Origin: Plumapathes pennacea
Lineage: Eukaryota > Cnidaria > Anthozoa > Antipatharia > Myriopathidae
Length of the DNA: 64,000 nucleotides
Direction of reading: 5' to 3'
Assembly (NCBI GenBank): GCA_964036295.1
Contig: OZ038466.1
Span: 23,240,597-23,304,596 of the forward strand
Notes under the pieces: model-generated
Databases searched by the model: none
What the model saw: only the letters and a program-made list of their open reading frames with translations
What the model was told of the DNA's origin: nothing
Part shown: positions 35,250 to 46,565 of the stretch, in pieces
How positions within the stretch are numbered: the stretch's first letter is position 1
Layout: the number at the start of each line of letters is the position of its first letter
Made by a program: the position numbers and the translations under genes

Positions 35250-35784
35250 GAAACGAGGCGCGCCCCCTCCCTCTCTGAATGGCTAGAGCAAGACTTCTAT
35301 TATTGGAAGTATAAGAAGAACGATCAAGCCAGTAAATCCTCTGGTAAGTATATTAAAACCCCACAACAATTTATATGATTATTACATCTAAATTTTACCT
35401 ACACTGTACACCTGGGGAGGGGAAGAGGTACAGTAGATCTCTTTCTTGTTCTGTCTGGACTTGAATAGTGGCAGAGAATTAAACTGGGCATTCCCTTTCC
35501 TTCTTCCCCATTTTTCTTGAGGCCATTTCCATCCAGGCCGAGTAAGAATGGGGGAGGTAAAAGCTGTAGGGAGGCCAGGAGGAGAAAGGCAGAAAACTGG
35601 GAGGAGATGGGAGTGCTATTTGCCTTTGCTTGATCTGGCTTTGGATGGTGGTGAGGCAACCACAGAAAACTGTCCGGTTGACACTAAATCAGAAGTTGTG
35701 GTGTTTGATATCAACAAACAAACAAACACATTAACTCACCCCCTAAATACATCAAATAATACAGATTTGGACACCATTGCATAA
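35250..35784 (+). CDS. Possible small two-exon gene divergent from LRRC41
   Basis: A frame open from about 35241 runs to a clear donor (gtaagt at 35344). It joins in frame to an acceptor at 35521 (pyrimidine tract, then ttgag) and continues to a stop ending at 35784. AATAAA follows at 35897-35902. The encoded residues look protein-like (WLEQDFYYWKYKK, then ALDGGEATTENC). However, no in-frame ATG precedes 35548 and a TGA sits at 35238, so either the true start is in an unseen exon or this is a non-coding transcript. The start of exon 1 lies about 140 bp from the LRRC41 start, which would make a bidirectional promoter. Product unknown. Confidence 0.2.
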
Positions 35785-35991
35785 ATGTGACAACAGGCCT
35801 AACTTTGTACTCTTGAACTCAGGCATGCCTTTATTTGCTATTTATAAAGTAAAATGTGCATATTTCATCTTATGATGCAGCTGTGACAGTAAAGATAATA
35901 AATTGGAACTATTGTGATGAAAACTTGTTTCTATGTTTTTTTGCCAGTTTTGTAAACTAGTGTACATATAGTTATTCTCAGTCTAAAGCCC

Positions 35992-36225
35992 TTGCCAAAC
36001 AAACTTGCAAGTGAACCCAAGTTGTCAACTTTGGTTTAACTTGGGTATCGTTTGATTACCCATGCACTTGGGTTGACTTTAAACACATTTAAACTCAAGT
36101 TTGTATCCAAGTTACCCCTACTGTTTCACTGTTTTGCCACACAACCCAGGTCAAGCCAAGTCAATGTAAGGTGATTACATCAAGTTTGCATGCAGCTTGG
36201 ATTGACTTACAAGTTTGTTTGGCCA
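35992..36225. mobile_element. MITE-like element, 16-bp terminal inverted repeats
   Basis: The left end TTGCCAAACAAACTTG is matched by the right end CAAGTTTGTTTGGCCA with one mismatch. The interior contains many sub-repeats of the CAAGTT / CTTGGGTT type. No coding capacity. Confidence 0.7.
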
Positions 36226-36702
36226 CTTATTGCAATTCTGATTTGCAACAAAGTTGGATCGACTTGGGCAGAGTATTGGCCTATATGTCAACAAGACTGG
36301 GTCAACTTTACAGACTCTTTTGTGCCTCCTGTTTTCTGGAATTGGTCTCATTGAGTTGATGAGGTTGCCATCATCATGTTTAGCTGTGTGCATAAGGTTC
36401 CTGATAGCGACATTTTGAAGTATCTTACTTGTCGCTGAAACAATATTTTATAGCACCCGGCTGAAAATCCTTGAACTGAAATCTTGAGCAAACCTTTTAC
36501 CTACTACCGATAGCTACCAATACTCTACTACTACAACTACTACTACAGTGCTACCATTGCTACTGCTACCTAACCAATACAACTACTGTACTACTATTTC
36601 CACTACTATTTCTGCTACTAACCGCTACAAATATATTACCCATTTTACAGAAGCAAAGTTTGCTCAATATGCACGTTACAGAAGCTGCGTAATAAAATGT
36701 TT

Positions 36703-36898
36703 TAGTATATACCACACAAGTTTAATAGCCAACTCCCAAATAGCTATTTTATTTCCGACCAAAGTGGGCAAAAATTGGGTTCGCGCGCCATTTTGTTTTA
36801 CCGGAAGCCGCCGGGAGGTGAATAGTACTTGATATTCCGCGATTGAGGAGCCAGTCAGAGCGCGCGAAAATCACTATTCACTTGTGTGGTATATACTA
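36703..36898. mobile_element. MITE-like element, 18-bp terminal inverted repeats
   Basis: Left end TAGTATATACCACACAAG; right end CTTGTGTGGTATATACTA is its exact reverse complement. The interior is GC-richer (CGCGCGCC, CCGGAAGCCGCC), unlike the flanks. About 196 bp, non-coding. Confidence 0.75.
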
Positions 36899-37365
36899 AT
36901 AGATCGTATTTAAAAGTGCGTCATTACGCCGTTGAAAGATTAGAAAATATTATATGTCCTGTTTAGATTTCACAACATTAAGATCTGGAAGTCATGCATC
37001 ACGAAACTTTAATAATTTAGTCATATTTTTTGAACGGTTCAGATAAAACAATTAAGCGTAGCACTCTAGAATTGATAAAGAAATAAACGTCGAATTTCTC
37101 AACTGTCAAATACGGGTGTGACCTCTTAAGTGACAGCTTTTAAATGAAGCGCATTCAAGCAGCAGTCCGACCACGTACCGACCACTTACCGACCACATAC
37201 CGACAGTTCAACTCATTCACAATTACCGCAGTTAAACGGTTAAATAAATACTAAAATAGCACGACATTGCGGTATGTATATTCATCTTACACTACGCTCT
37301 ACGGAAGCCCATTGTTCTGACACTGCAATTTTTCCGGTACTCTCTGCAACCTGTTCTTGAATCAT

Positions 37366-40300
37366 TCAAAACTTAGTTGTGGTCTCAAGCACTTCGTCCT
37401 TTTGCTCATCATCACGTGGTGGTGTTACCTTTACCTGTACTTTAGTTTCATTGGCGATCTCGCCTTGTTTTGTCGGCATTTCCCCGTCCACTTTGAGATC
37501 TTTCGTCTTTTGTTCTGGCCTGTTGTTGCCATTCACGTCAGGAACTTTCTTCTCAGTTTCTACGTCATTTGTTTGCTGCTCAATATCTTCTTGAAGTGTT
37601 TTAGAACTTGGCGTGTATTTTTCTGATGCTTTATTCTCATCTCTTCTAGTTGGAGCACTATTTTCTTTGTTGTTAATGACCCCAACTTTTGCTGTGCTAT
37701 CGACAGGACAATTCAGCTGCCAGGGGATGAGTGACAGATACACTGGAAGGAAGCAAAGACCATGAAGGAGACCAAACACGATGATGCCGAAGAACATCCG
37801 GAAGAAAATACGGAAAATCTCAGAGGAAGAGAATGCTGTCAGAGATATCCCAAGAAATGTGCTTAGACCTGGAGAAAGAAGACAAAAATAGGGTAAGGTA
37901 GCCTATAAGATAGGACATATTTATTGTTCGCTGTTTATAACTGCCATATATCACAAAAACGCAGAGACATACAGTCGTAGCCACCTAATTCTTATAGTGC
38001 GGTTTTCTTTTTCTTTTTGCTTTCTTTTTTCTTTTTTTTTTTTTTTTCTCAACACACACACAAAAAGAAATCAGAATAGGTTCACCACAAAACAGGTAAG
38101 TAGTACTTTTATTTCCAGTGAAACTAGTACTGCCAATTGCTTTTGATTTTGGGGAACCGTCCTCAAAAGCATCGGGGAAGCGGACACTGTAAAGCGTTCT
38201 TTCAAACACTTGCGACATGTTTTGACTGGAGTGATCATAGTACCTACCTCCCATCAGCACACTGGCACCCACGGTATTCAAGGCCTCAATGACACGGTCG
38301 TCAAACTTCTCTTTGTTTGACTTGACGAAGACATGCGCTACATGTGCACTATAGTCAACAGAAAAACCAATGGCCATGACAAGGTTGATCATGGAGACAG
38401 TATTAAGGGGTACACCCCAAATGTACATAAGACCGAACAGCTCTATTATGTGTGCTACGAAGCCCAGGAACACCAAAGACATCACGGTAACGTTCATAAG
38501 GAAAACGCCGGTTATCACCAAAATCGATAGTCCAGCAATGCAGAGGTTCTGTATTGTCAAACTAGAAATCACGGCATACTGCTCAAAGTGGGTGAACTCT
38601 TTAGCGATTGGAAAGGCTTTGAGCTCAGATTCGCTAGAAATGTCTTCTCGTAGCGTCAGCATGGCGTCTCGATAGAACGTGGAGCTGTTTGAACTTTTCA
38701 TTGCTGCATTAATCCTGCATGCTTTTATTTGCTGTTCGTCTTCAGTCAGTTTTATATCCTCGCGATGAAAGGAAAAGGCGGGAATGTTAAGGAAGGCCTT
38801 CAGCTCAGTCATAAACTGACTGTTCGTTGTTATATTAATCTTCTTCTGCCTTGCAAATGTCGTAAATATGCTCAACCACGACATTGTGTTGTCGCGGTAA
38901 TAGTTGTTTTCCTTCACAATTGTAGAAAGTTTTTTTATTTCCTCTTGGACGAGGATATCTTCGTAACTTATCTGCCCAGGCACGACGACGCTCACGGCGA
39001 TGGACGTGTCAAAGTACTTCTCTTGAGCATCGACAAATTTCATGAGGTAAGAGTCTTCTTTTGCCACAAGCTTTCGATCGAATCTTTCGTCAGTCTTAGT
39101 AATACCGTAAAAACCAGCTCCAAGAAATCCCACGGAGATGAGAACGACGAGCACCTTCATGACCGGCATCATCAGAATCTTGGCCCAATATTTCATAAAT
39201 TCACTACGAAGATGTGGTTTGACTGGAGTCCCCTCCGTTGGACGCGGAGCAGTACAACATGGCAGGCAGTCACGATGTCCGCTTTTGATCCGTTTTATGT
39301 CAAACGTCATAATGGCTACAAAAAATGTCACCATCATCAGATACGCGCAGGTTAGAGAAAAAGCTCCATAGATACAAAAATACGTGATAGCTGGGAATGA
39401 CGAAAACGTGCTCACAGCAAAGGCTATCAAGTCCGTCATTGTTGTCATGGTAATAGTTGCTCCAGAGCTCTTCATGACCACCTTAACGGTTTCCACTGTA
39501 TCTTGAGGTTTCTGTCTATCGAGCTCATCCAAGATGATAAACATGTCGTCAATGCCAATGCCAACGACCAAAAACGGGAGGGCGCCTACTAGATTTATAA
39601 ATGGAGCACCAACCAAGATGGCTAAACTAAAGCCGACCAGCATGCCAATGACTACAGAAAACACACCTGCGCATGCAAGTAGGGCGTGGCCGTTCAGCGG
39701 GTTGCTAAATCTGCCAAGCATAACGCACGAGAAGATAATCATTAGGGTAAATGATATTGACGCAAGGTTTAGAACTGACCAGTTGTTTTCTGATATGGCA
39801 TCATCCATACTTCTCTCAGCCGAGTAGTAAATTCTCCCGCAAGATACATTGTTCGCCAACAAGGAAACCTTTTTGATAAACCTCTCCTCGAAGTTGCTGA
39901 TTTTAAGGAACTCTTCGTCGTTCTTGTAATCGACCGTGAAGTATATCATCTGTATTGCGCGAGCACGCATCTCGTGGGAACTGGAGTTGTGGACAACTCC
40001 TCCAAACACATGATTGGTGCTATAAGCTAAAGGTTTCCCATTGCGCATGTGCCAACTGGGGTTGTCGTTAGCACTTCTTATTTTCTGACTGATGTCTACC
40101 AGGTTTCTTTCCTCAAAGTTGAAAATTTCAAGAGGGTTCAAGAGCAGGCACGACTGGGTTGTGTTTGCCTTTTCCCCTAACTTCGTAGCACACAGATCAA
40201 CGTACGAGTCAAGCTTTACGATTTCTTTGTGGATCTCTAGAGCCTCCTTAAGACACTTTAAGGTCAGTACATTTGTTCCTGGAGCAGCCTCCAGGATAAC

Positions 40301-41462
40301 CGATTGAACACGCCTTTTCAGATTGAAGTATTTGTTGCCCTCATTCAGGTCCTTTATAGACTGACTGTGTTGAGGAATAAAGAGTTTCTCTGTTCTGTTC
40401 TCCACTTTAAATCTGAAGAAGCCCATAGCACAGATGCAGACAAGGAGTAGCGTAGCGGCAATGGTAGTCCAAGGATGAGTTGCAATGTAATGCCCAGTGC
40501 ATTTAAAGGTTTTTTCCAACAGGCCTTTGCACCAACTGCGTAACAGCATCCAACACGAGCAACTAGAACACGGCTTGCGAGGATACCTGGGACGTTTGAA
40601 ACAAATAAGTTGTGCTTATTGACGACCATATTAAACACTTTGCTACTCCATCTGCTAAAGCGATGCTCGACTGGCGAGAACCAAAATTAAGCAAAAGACC
40701 ATTTGAGTTAGATTACTCAAATCGAAATCGGGCCCTTCCCGCGGAATTCTATTGTTATTTGTTATTTGTTTTGTTTTGTTTTTTTGTTTTGCGACATTTA
40801 CATGAAAGTATATAGTATCTGAGGGTTTAAGTACATAATACGTAGATCAATACTCCACACTTAAAACTTATGTGCGCATTGAGTTTCAGACCATCCCTCC
40901 CTCCTAAGTTTCTTGGGCGTTTCAATGAGAGTGGAGACGCAGAGACGCAGAGAAACTATATCATACCACACCTACCTCAACTCACTTCTCATTCTAAACC
41001 GCGCGCCCTCGTTATCTACCAAAAACGTGGGGGAATGGTGGTTTAATTTCACTGGGTATCCGTGTATCCACCGATTTCAAATTGAAGGGGGTCTCCAAAA
41101 ATGCGGGCTATTCTGTAGCTGAGCTTTTAAAAGTGCGAGAAGAAAGCATGTAAACATGACAAGAAAAACAACTATATGGAAATCAGCTCACTTTCTCTCA
41201 TAGAATTCATGAGAGAAGTGGCTTCGTGCTTTCATTGCTCTCGGTGTTTCCTTTTTTCTTTTCTTTTCTTTTCTTTTTCTTTTTCTTTCTTTTTTTTTTT
41301 TTTTTTTTTTTTTTGAACCTCTCATGAAATCCTCGCATTCGTTTTTAAAAATAACGTGACTTACACAGTGTTCTGGCCATCATTTTCCACGTCAGAGGAT
41401 GCATTAGTGTCCTGTTTTGGCTTCATTAATAGTGTTTTGGCACGAGCAAGTATTGCACCCAT
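37366..41462 (-). CDS. Patched domain-containing (PTCHD3/Ptr-like) protein
   Basis: Three exons: 41462-41365 (ATG directly after an in-frame TAA; donor gtaagt), 40586-38248 and 37868-37366, with phases joining to 979 residues. This is an RND/patched-family membrane protein with about 12 helices. It has one helix near WTTIAATLLLVCICAMGFF, then a large extracellular loop. A sterol-sensing domain follows, with VVGIGIDDMFIILDE, and a second half with AIGFSVDYSAH; the acidic residues in these two motifs are typical of RND transporters. The last exon completes the final helices (GLSTFLGI..., GIIVFGLLHGLCFLPVYLSL) and adds a roughly 110-residue charged cytoplasmic tail. The frame of exon 2 runs on through the intron to 37985, but the gtaggt donor at 38247 restores family similarity (VLMGG-LSTFLG). 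The substrate is unknown; the family is linked to sterol or Hedgehog-type signalling. Confidence 0.9.
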
Positions 41463-42233
41463 TTAAGCTGCAAATTTAACAAAAAAAATCAGATGTTATT
41501 ATTCATACAATAATGGTCAAATACTGCAAATTATTGCCAATAGATGGTTAAGTAAAACCACTGATTACATGCCGATAGTCTACTACATCGTCATTACGAA
41601 ACGCGACGAAGGACACTACGATATGTATCGAACTTTGTACTAACACCCAGAGATTCTGGTTCACTACACACGCAAAGGATCATGAGCTGTTTTATCTTGG
41701 TTACCCACAAGTCGCCTTGATCCGAGTTCCCGATCAGTCTGAACATCCAAGTAAAGCTGTGTGTCCGCTTTAAAAGTTACCAAAGTAACTTGCATGTATT
41801 TTTGATTCACGGATGTGCGAAGCCAATCTAGGAGTCATATTGGTGTCCACCGACACTGTCAGTTACTCGATGAGATAGCTTTTGGCTCGGTAACCTAAGC
41901 CTATCTTTGTTTTATCATGGCCGGCAGCCAACTGGATATTATTTTATAAAGCGGTCAGATCGGTTGTGTTCAGTGTTCTGCCTGTGCCGCCAACTTTAAT
42001 AGAAAGTCAAAGGATTTACTTTGATTAACACTGCAAACCGTAACCGCTTACCTGGGTCTCTTAATTACAATAAAAGCAGAATGAAGCTTTCTTTAACAGT
42101 AAGTAATATTACAACCGACATGCCAAGGGTCTGTGATGTGATCTTTACCCTAATCCATTTGATAATCAACAAAGAACCCTCATATCACGTACTCGAACAT
42201 TCGTGCTCGTTGCGCACGTTACAGTTCTTACAC

Positions 42234-42337
42234 GGGGGCCTAGATGGGGGGGGGGGGGGGGGGGGGGGTCTGCATAACACTTAACAGTAAAAAACTCAGG
42301 CCCATAACACTTAAAAGTAAACCCCATCTAGGCCCTC
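42234..42337. repeat. Inverted repeat flanking a poly(G) run
   Basis: GGGGGCCTAGATGGGG (42234 onward) is answered by CCCCATCTAGGCCCTC (42322-42337). The 23-base G run at 42246-42268 expands the end of the left arm. Between the arms is a partial direct repeat (CATAACACTTAA...AGTAAA). Confidence 0.8.
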
Positions 42338-42533
42338 TTATATTTTTTGGAGTAAAGTTTGTGTTTTTAGAGCTGTGTATCGAAAACCTATCCGTGAGTC
42401 GGCCGTTGCCTCTATATGTTTATATATCGAATATGATTAATAAAATTGTTCTGTTTTGTTCTGTTCTGTTTCAGGCGTGGATCCAAGAGAAGACCGGTTT
42501 CTATTAAGTGTACGAGGGCCGAAGATACTGGAT

Positions 42534-42555
42534 CCCCCCCCCCCCCCCCCCCCCC
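42534..42555. repeat. Poly(C) run, 22 bases
   Basis: Homopolymer C, about 270 bp from a 23-base G run, so the two could pair in single-stranded DNA. Length is likely variable. Confidence 0.95.
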
Positions 42556-43023
42556 GGCTTTAGAGTATGTACAGTACTAAGAAAAGCTCTGAACTAAAAC
42601 TTTGATAAGGAGTAATGTTTGTTAAAATTGCAACATGGCCGCCATGACGTCACTTGGAAAAAATGATTGTTAGCAACCATTGCTGTTTTCGTCTTTTTGC
42701 TTTACGAATCGCATCTTTCATGGCCCGGTGAATTGTGAGTGGAATTTTAATCATAAAAAGTGGTTTTAACGAATGCGGATACGACTTGAGACAGATCAGC
42801 ACAAGAAGAAAGTTGATTGTTAATTTGACGTACGCCTTTGAAGATGAGTGTTGCAAGCACAAGGAACTGATTTGATGTATCTATCTCAAATTTATTGATG
42901 TGTTAGCTCCTCAATATCTTATCACGCTGAGCTCAATATCTATATCTTATTGGTCCGCCACATTGGATCACACTGTCGAATCAGTCTGGTTTAATCGTCG
43001 AATTAATGCGGTAGCCTGCGCCG

Positions 43024-43098
43024 TACCCTGCGAGCAGAACCACCTTTCTCTCCCCCAAAGAAGCAAGGGAGAGAAGGGTGGTTCTGCTCGCAGGGTAC
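43024..43098. mobile_element. Palindromic MITE-like element, 31-bp arms
   Basis: Left arm 43024-43054 starts TACCCTGCGAGCAGAACCAC; right arm 43068-43098 is its reverse complement with one mismatch, leaving a 13-base loop. It is a strong hairpin with no coding content, in the gene-poor stretch. Confidence 0.85.
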
Positions 43099-45759
43099 CT
43101 ACGCCAGATGGCATCTGAACCAAACACCGATATTTAGTTTGGATGCGGTGCAGGCTGTAATAAAGCGGCGTCTACATCGGATTGCACCGCATTTTCCGTC
43201 ATGCCCACACGGATACAACCGTCTGAGATGCGTGTTCAATTTAGACGTCGCAGGAGCGACGCATCGAATGAAATACATGAGTTACACGAATTATTATGGC
43301 CGATAACATTGAAAATCAATGAAAGGAGATTCACATGTCTAATCGGCGAAGTTAAATTGTCTGGATTAAATTCGAGGATCGATTTGTGACCTGTAAACCA
43401 AGTAGTTCATCGTTCTGAGATAGATCTAACAAAACCTCGACTGTCACATTCGACTTGCATTTAGCCAGTAGATCGATTTTACTGCGCATTGTGTGAACGG
43501 ACAGGCCGACTCCGGAAAACTCCGAAGAACTGGAAGAAAAATCAGAGTTTAACCATTGGATTGTTTAAAGTATACGACACTAGACTATAAAACTCCAATA
43601 ATATGCACATGGCATTATGGAATAGGGCTCCGAAGCAGCGTATATTCTTCGTTTCTTGTCATACCACAATATGTTTCAAATGTGATATTTGACAAACAAA
43701 ATCTGTCATAATATGTAGTCAAAAACACTAATAAAAGTCTTATATTCTTCTCTTTGGAAGTGGCACCAAATGGAAATAAGTCAGATAATATAACTCACAC
43801 AGCATTGCGGACACTAAACTGAACTAAGCATTATTATTAATAAGTTTTACCCGACCGCGACCACAATATTACGGGTTTTTAAAAGGTACAACAGGTTCCG
43901 ATATGCTGAGAGGACTAACATAAGCACATCAAAACAATATTTACCTTATTCCTATTTACATTGTCTTTAGAATACCCGTTTCGGGTAACTCGGAGCTAGA
44001 GCTTTTCGGTAAAATACATTTTGAAAACAACAACGACGCGACAGGGCTTTTGTGTCAAATCAAAATGTGGAAAAAGGACGTAACTAATTAAACAAGATTG
44101 TTAGTAAATACTTTATTGCCAAGGTCGAAGTGCAAACCCAATGCAAATATCTGCTTTTCGACATAGGACATGCATAGCTATAGGATTTTTCAGCAAGATC
44201 CCTTTGCAAATAACAATTAATGAATGTGAAATGTCTCTGTGATATCGAATAATATACAATAAGTCCTGAAATACGTGGAGCAAACACAAAACTAATTTAC
44301 GTAATATAGTGCGTAATTCTTTTGTCTTCAAATGTTTCTCGTTCTTCGACCAACTCGAAGGGTTTTACGGCATAGCACCTGCTTTGCAACCACGCAACAA
44401 CAAACAGCAATTCTCCTTCGTCTATGAACAGTTTTGTCGAATAAATCCTGAAATATGCGGAGTATTAAAGCGCGAAGCTAAATAAATTCCTTCTTCGCGT
44501 TTCTATTGTCATACAAAATGTCTGCAATGTGATGTCGAAAATGTGCTTTGAACAGTTAGAGGCTAGATATCTTACAACAGCATCATTCAGTATGCAAACA
44601 GCGCCGAGACCAAACAAGGACTGATTCAATATTGCTCCTTCGTCTGCGAATTACATCCGATAGACCCTTGGATAGTGTTAAGGAAGAACGGAATAATTAT
44701 CTCCTATGGACCTCTTGTTCGACATGCTTCTTGCGCAAGATTGCATACACGTATATAATGTTTCGACTTGGACACGTTGCTTCGGTGTTCGAAAGCTTAG
44801 CCTGCGAATAACGGCTGTATTCGCAGGCTATAGAGAGCTATTCACTGCAAAAATTGAACTGTTTCTCAAACTATAAACATCCAACTCCTGAATTGTCAAA
44901 GTGTGGTATAACCTCCGAAACAATAGCTATGACAATAAGTTCTTTCAATAGCAGTTCAGTTTAGTCCGTAATTGTAAAGTGGAAAAGACTGAAAAGAAAG
45001 ACGAGGCTTCACAGTAAGCTTGGGTAATGCCATGCTAATACATCCACCATACCAAACGTATTGAGTTCTCTCAACCACTCACAATATCACCTGTTTTCGC
45101 TTCCTCGACCTGCAGTGCATTTGGCCGTAACGCGACGTCCAAGTCCGCGATCTTGGGAAGTTTCTCCACGCAATCTTAAAACAAATGCTGTCGCGGAAAC
45201 TCGGAGCAGGTGCGGAGATTCTTTGTGCTTATTTTTAGATAAGTATATTATTCATTCATCTATTTTCCTCTTCGAAGCCAAAACAATTGTTTGCCAGGTT
45301 TGTGGCGGTCTTCATAGCAACTAGTTGACGTCATAAAAACAACAAGAAGCACTGAAGCGGTCAATATGTTTTTTTTTAGCAGCAGTTGAGACCGCGACGT
45401 CTTTAAAATGCCTCATATTTCGAACATAAACCTTTATTTAGCCACTACAAACTATCATTTTTTCATTAAGATGTTTTACGTTTCTGTCTGACACAGAAAA
45501 TGTTCCGTTGTTTACACTAGGGAAATCAGATTCATTTTAGTGAACCTGCTGATTTGTCAGAAATAAAAACCCATAAGACTTCGCGCACCGCGCAGCGGCC
45601 ACGTTGCGGATTACAACGGAAAGTTATTTTTTCGCCACTGGATCCGTTTTAATGCGTAAAGACCTTAATAAATGGACTTGAAAGTCCGGAAAATATATAT
45701 TTGTCTCGCAACGAGAGACGACAGAGACACGTTCATTGCAAAATACAATTTCGCGCGTA

Positions 45760-45858
45760 AAGGATCATGGGCTTTTTGGTTGACCCACAAGCAAAACAGA
45801 ATCCGAGTTTTCAATAATTGCTTGGCCGAAAGATTTGAGGCAATTTGTCTGAAATGAC
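45760..45858 (+). repeat. Dispersed repeat, copy A
   Basis: Shares GGATCATG, ACCCACAAGC, AACAGAATCCGAGTTTTC, GCTTGG and GAAAGATTTGA with 45968-46094, and its first part with about 41680-41735. Confidence 0.75.
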
Positions 45859-45967
45859 ACCTATACATTTGTAAAATAGGCGGACTAATTGGTACTTGCA
45901 GCGTGGCAAAAGAGCTCTTGTCTTGTTTCCAGTATCACCACGACAGTTTACTGCATGTTTTGATATC

Positions 45968-46094
45968 GTGGGCTTTGAATATTATTAATGGCCTTTTTCT
46001 GGTTAATTACCCACAAGCCAAACAGAATCCGAGTTTTCGCTTGCTTGGTCGAAAGATTTGACTGCAATTTGTCTCCGTGGCAAAAGAACTCTTG
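45968..46094 (+). repeat. Dispersed repeat, copy B
   Basis: Same orientation as copy A, about 200 bp away. It shares ACCCACAAGC, AACAGAATCCGAGTTTTC and AGATTTGA...CAATTTGTCT, followed by GTGGCAAAAGAACTCTTG, which also occurs with small changes near 45903. Confidence 0.75.
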
Positions 46095-46565
46095 ACAGTC
46101 GAGGTCCAGTGCGAAACCTTCTTTGCGTAAATTATGAAAGTTTTCGCAGTGGGCACATCTATCTAAGTGAAAGCAAAGTCATTTTAATACCCGTTTAATT
46201 ATTTATTGTCCGGCGTTGCGTCGTTGAACAGTTTTTAAGCAAACGTCGAGATAAATGTGTAATATATGAGTCTTATTTACATGTGGCTACTAAAACCGCG
46301 TATCACAACTCTTATCAGTTCCAGTGACCACCGACAATCACGAGTGTTCCTCGAGCTGCTCCTGGGGTCAACAGTGGCTTGGCATTTTGGTTTCAAGTGC
46401 AATAGAGGCTAATGAGCAATCTTTTGTTAAAGTTCCTCAAACCTGGCAGCCGCCATGACGTCAGTTACAAACGAAGAATACGCGAAAAGTATTAAAACAA
46501 GGGACGTTCAAAATATAATTTTGAATTTTTGTGAATAAAATTTTTACTACTGTATTAGTTTGTCC

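Larger units (their letters stand above)
35785..37365. other. Intergenic stretch with two MITE-like elements
   Basis: No supported gene. It holds two terminal-inverted-repeat elements, at 35992-36225 and 36703-36898. A run of CTA-rich sequence (CTACTACTAC) lies around 36500-36620. The remainder is AT-rich. Confidence 0.5.
41463..46565. other. Gene-poor, repeat-bearing stretch
   Basis: About 5.1 kb between the patched-type gene and RSPH1. I found no supported exon on either strand. It contains G and C homopolymer runs, an inverted-repeat pair, one near-perfect 31-bp hairpin, a 12-bp-arm hairpin (AGCCTGCGAATA, 44799-44829), and members of a dispersed repeat near 41680, 45760 and 45968. Two perfect TGACGTCA sites each follow GCCGCCA (42645, 46456). 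Confidence 0.5.

Noticed and set aside
37985..38247. Patched-type protein ending at 37985 by read-through of exon 2
   Set aside because: The extension encodes Lys-rich low complexity, and skipping it via the gtaggt donor restores the conserved final helices.
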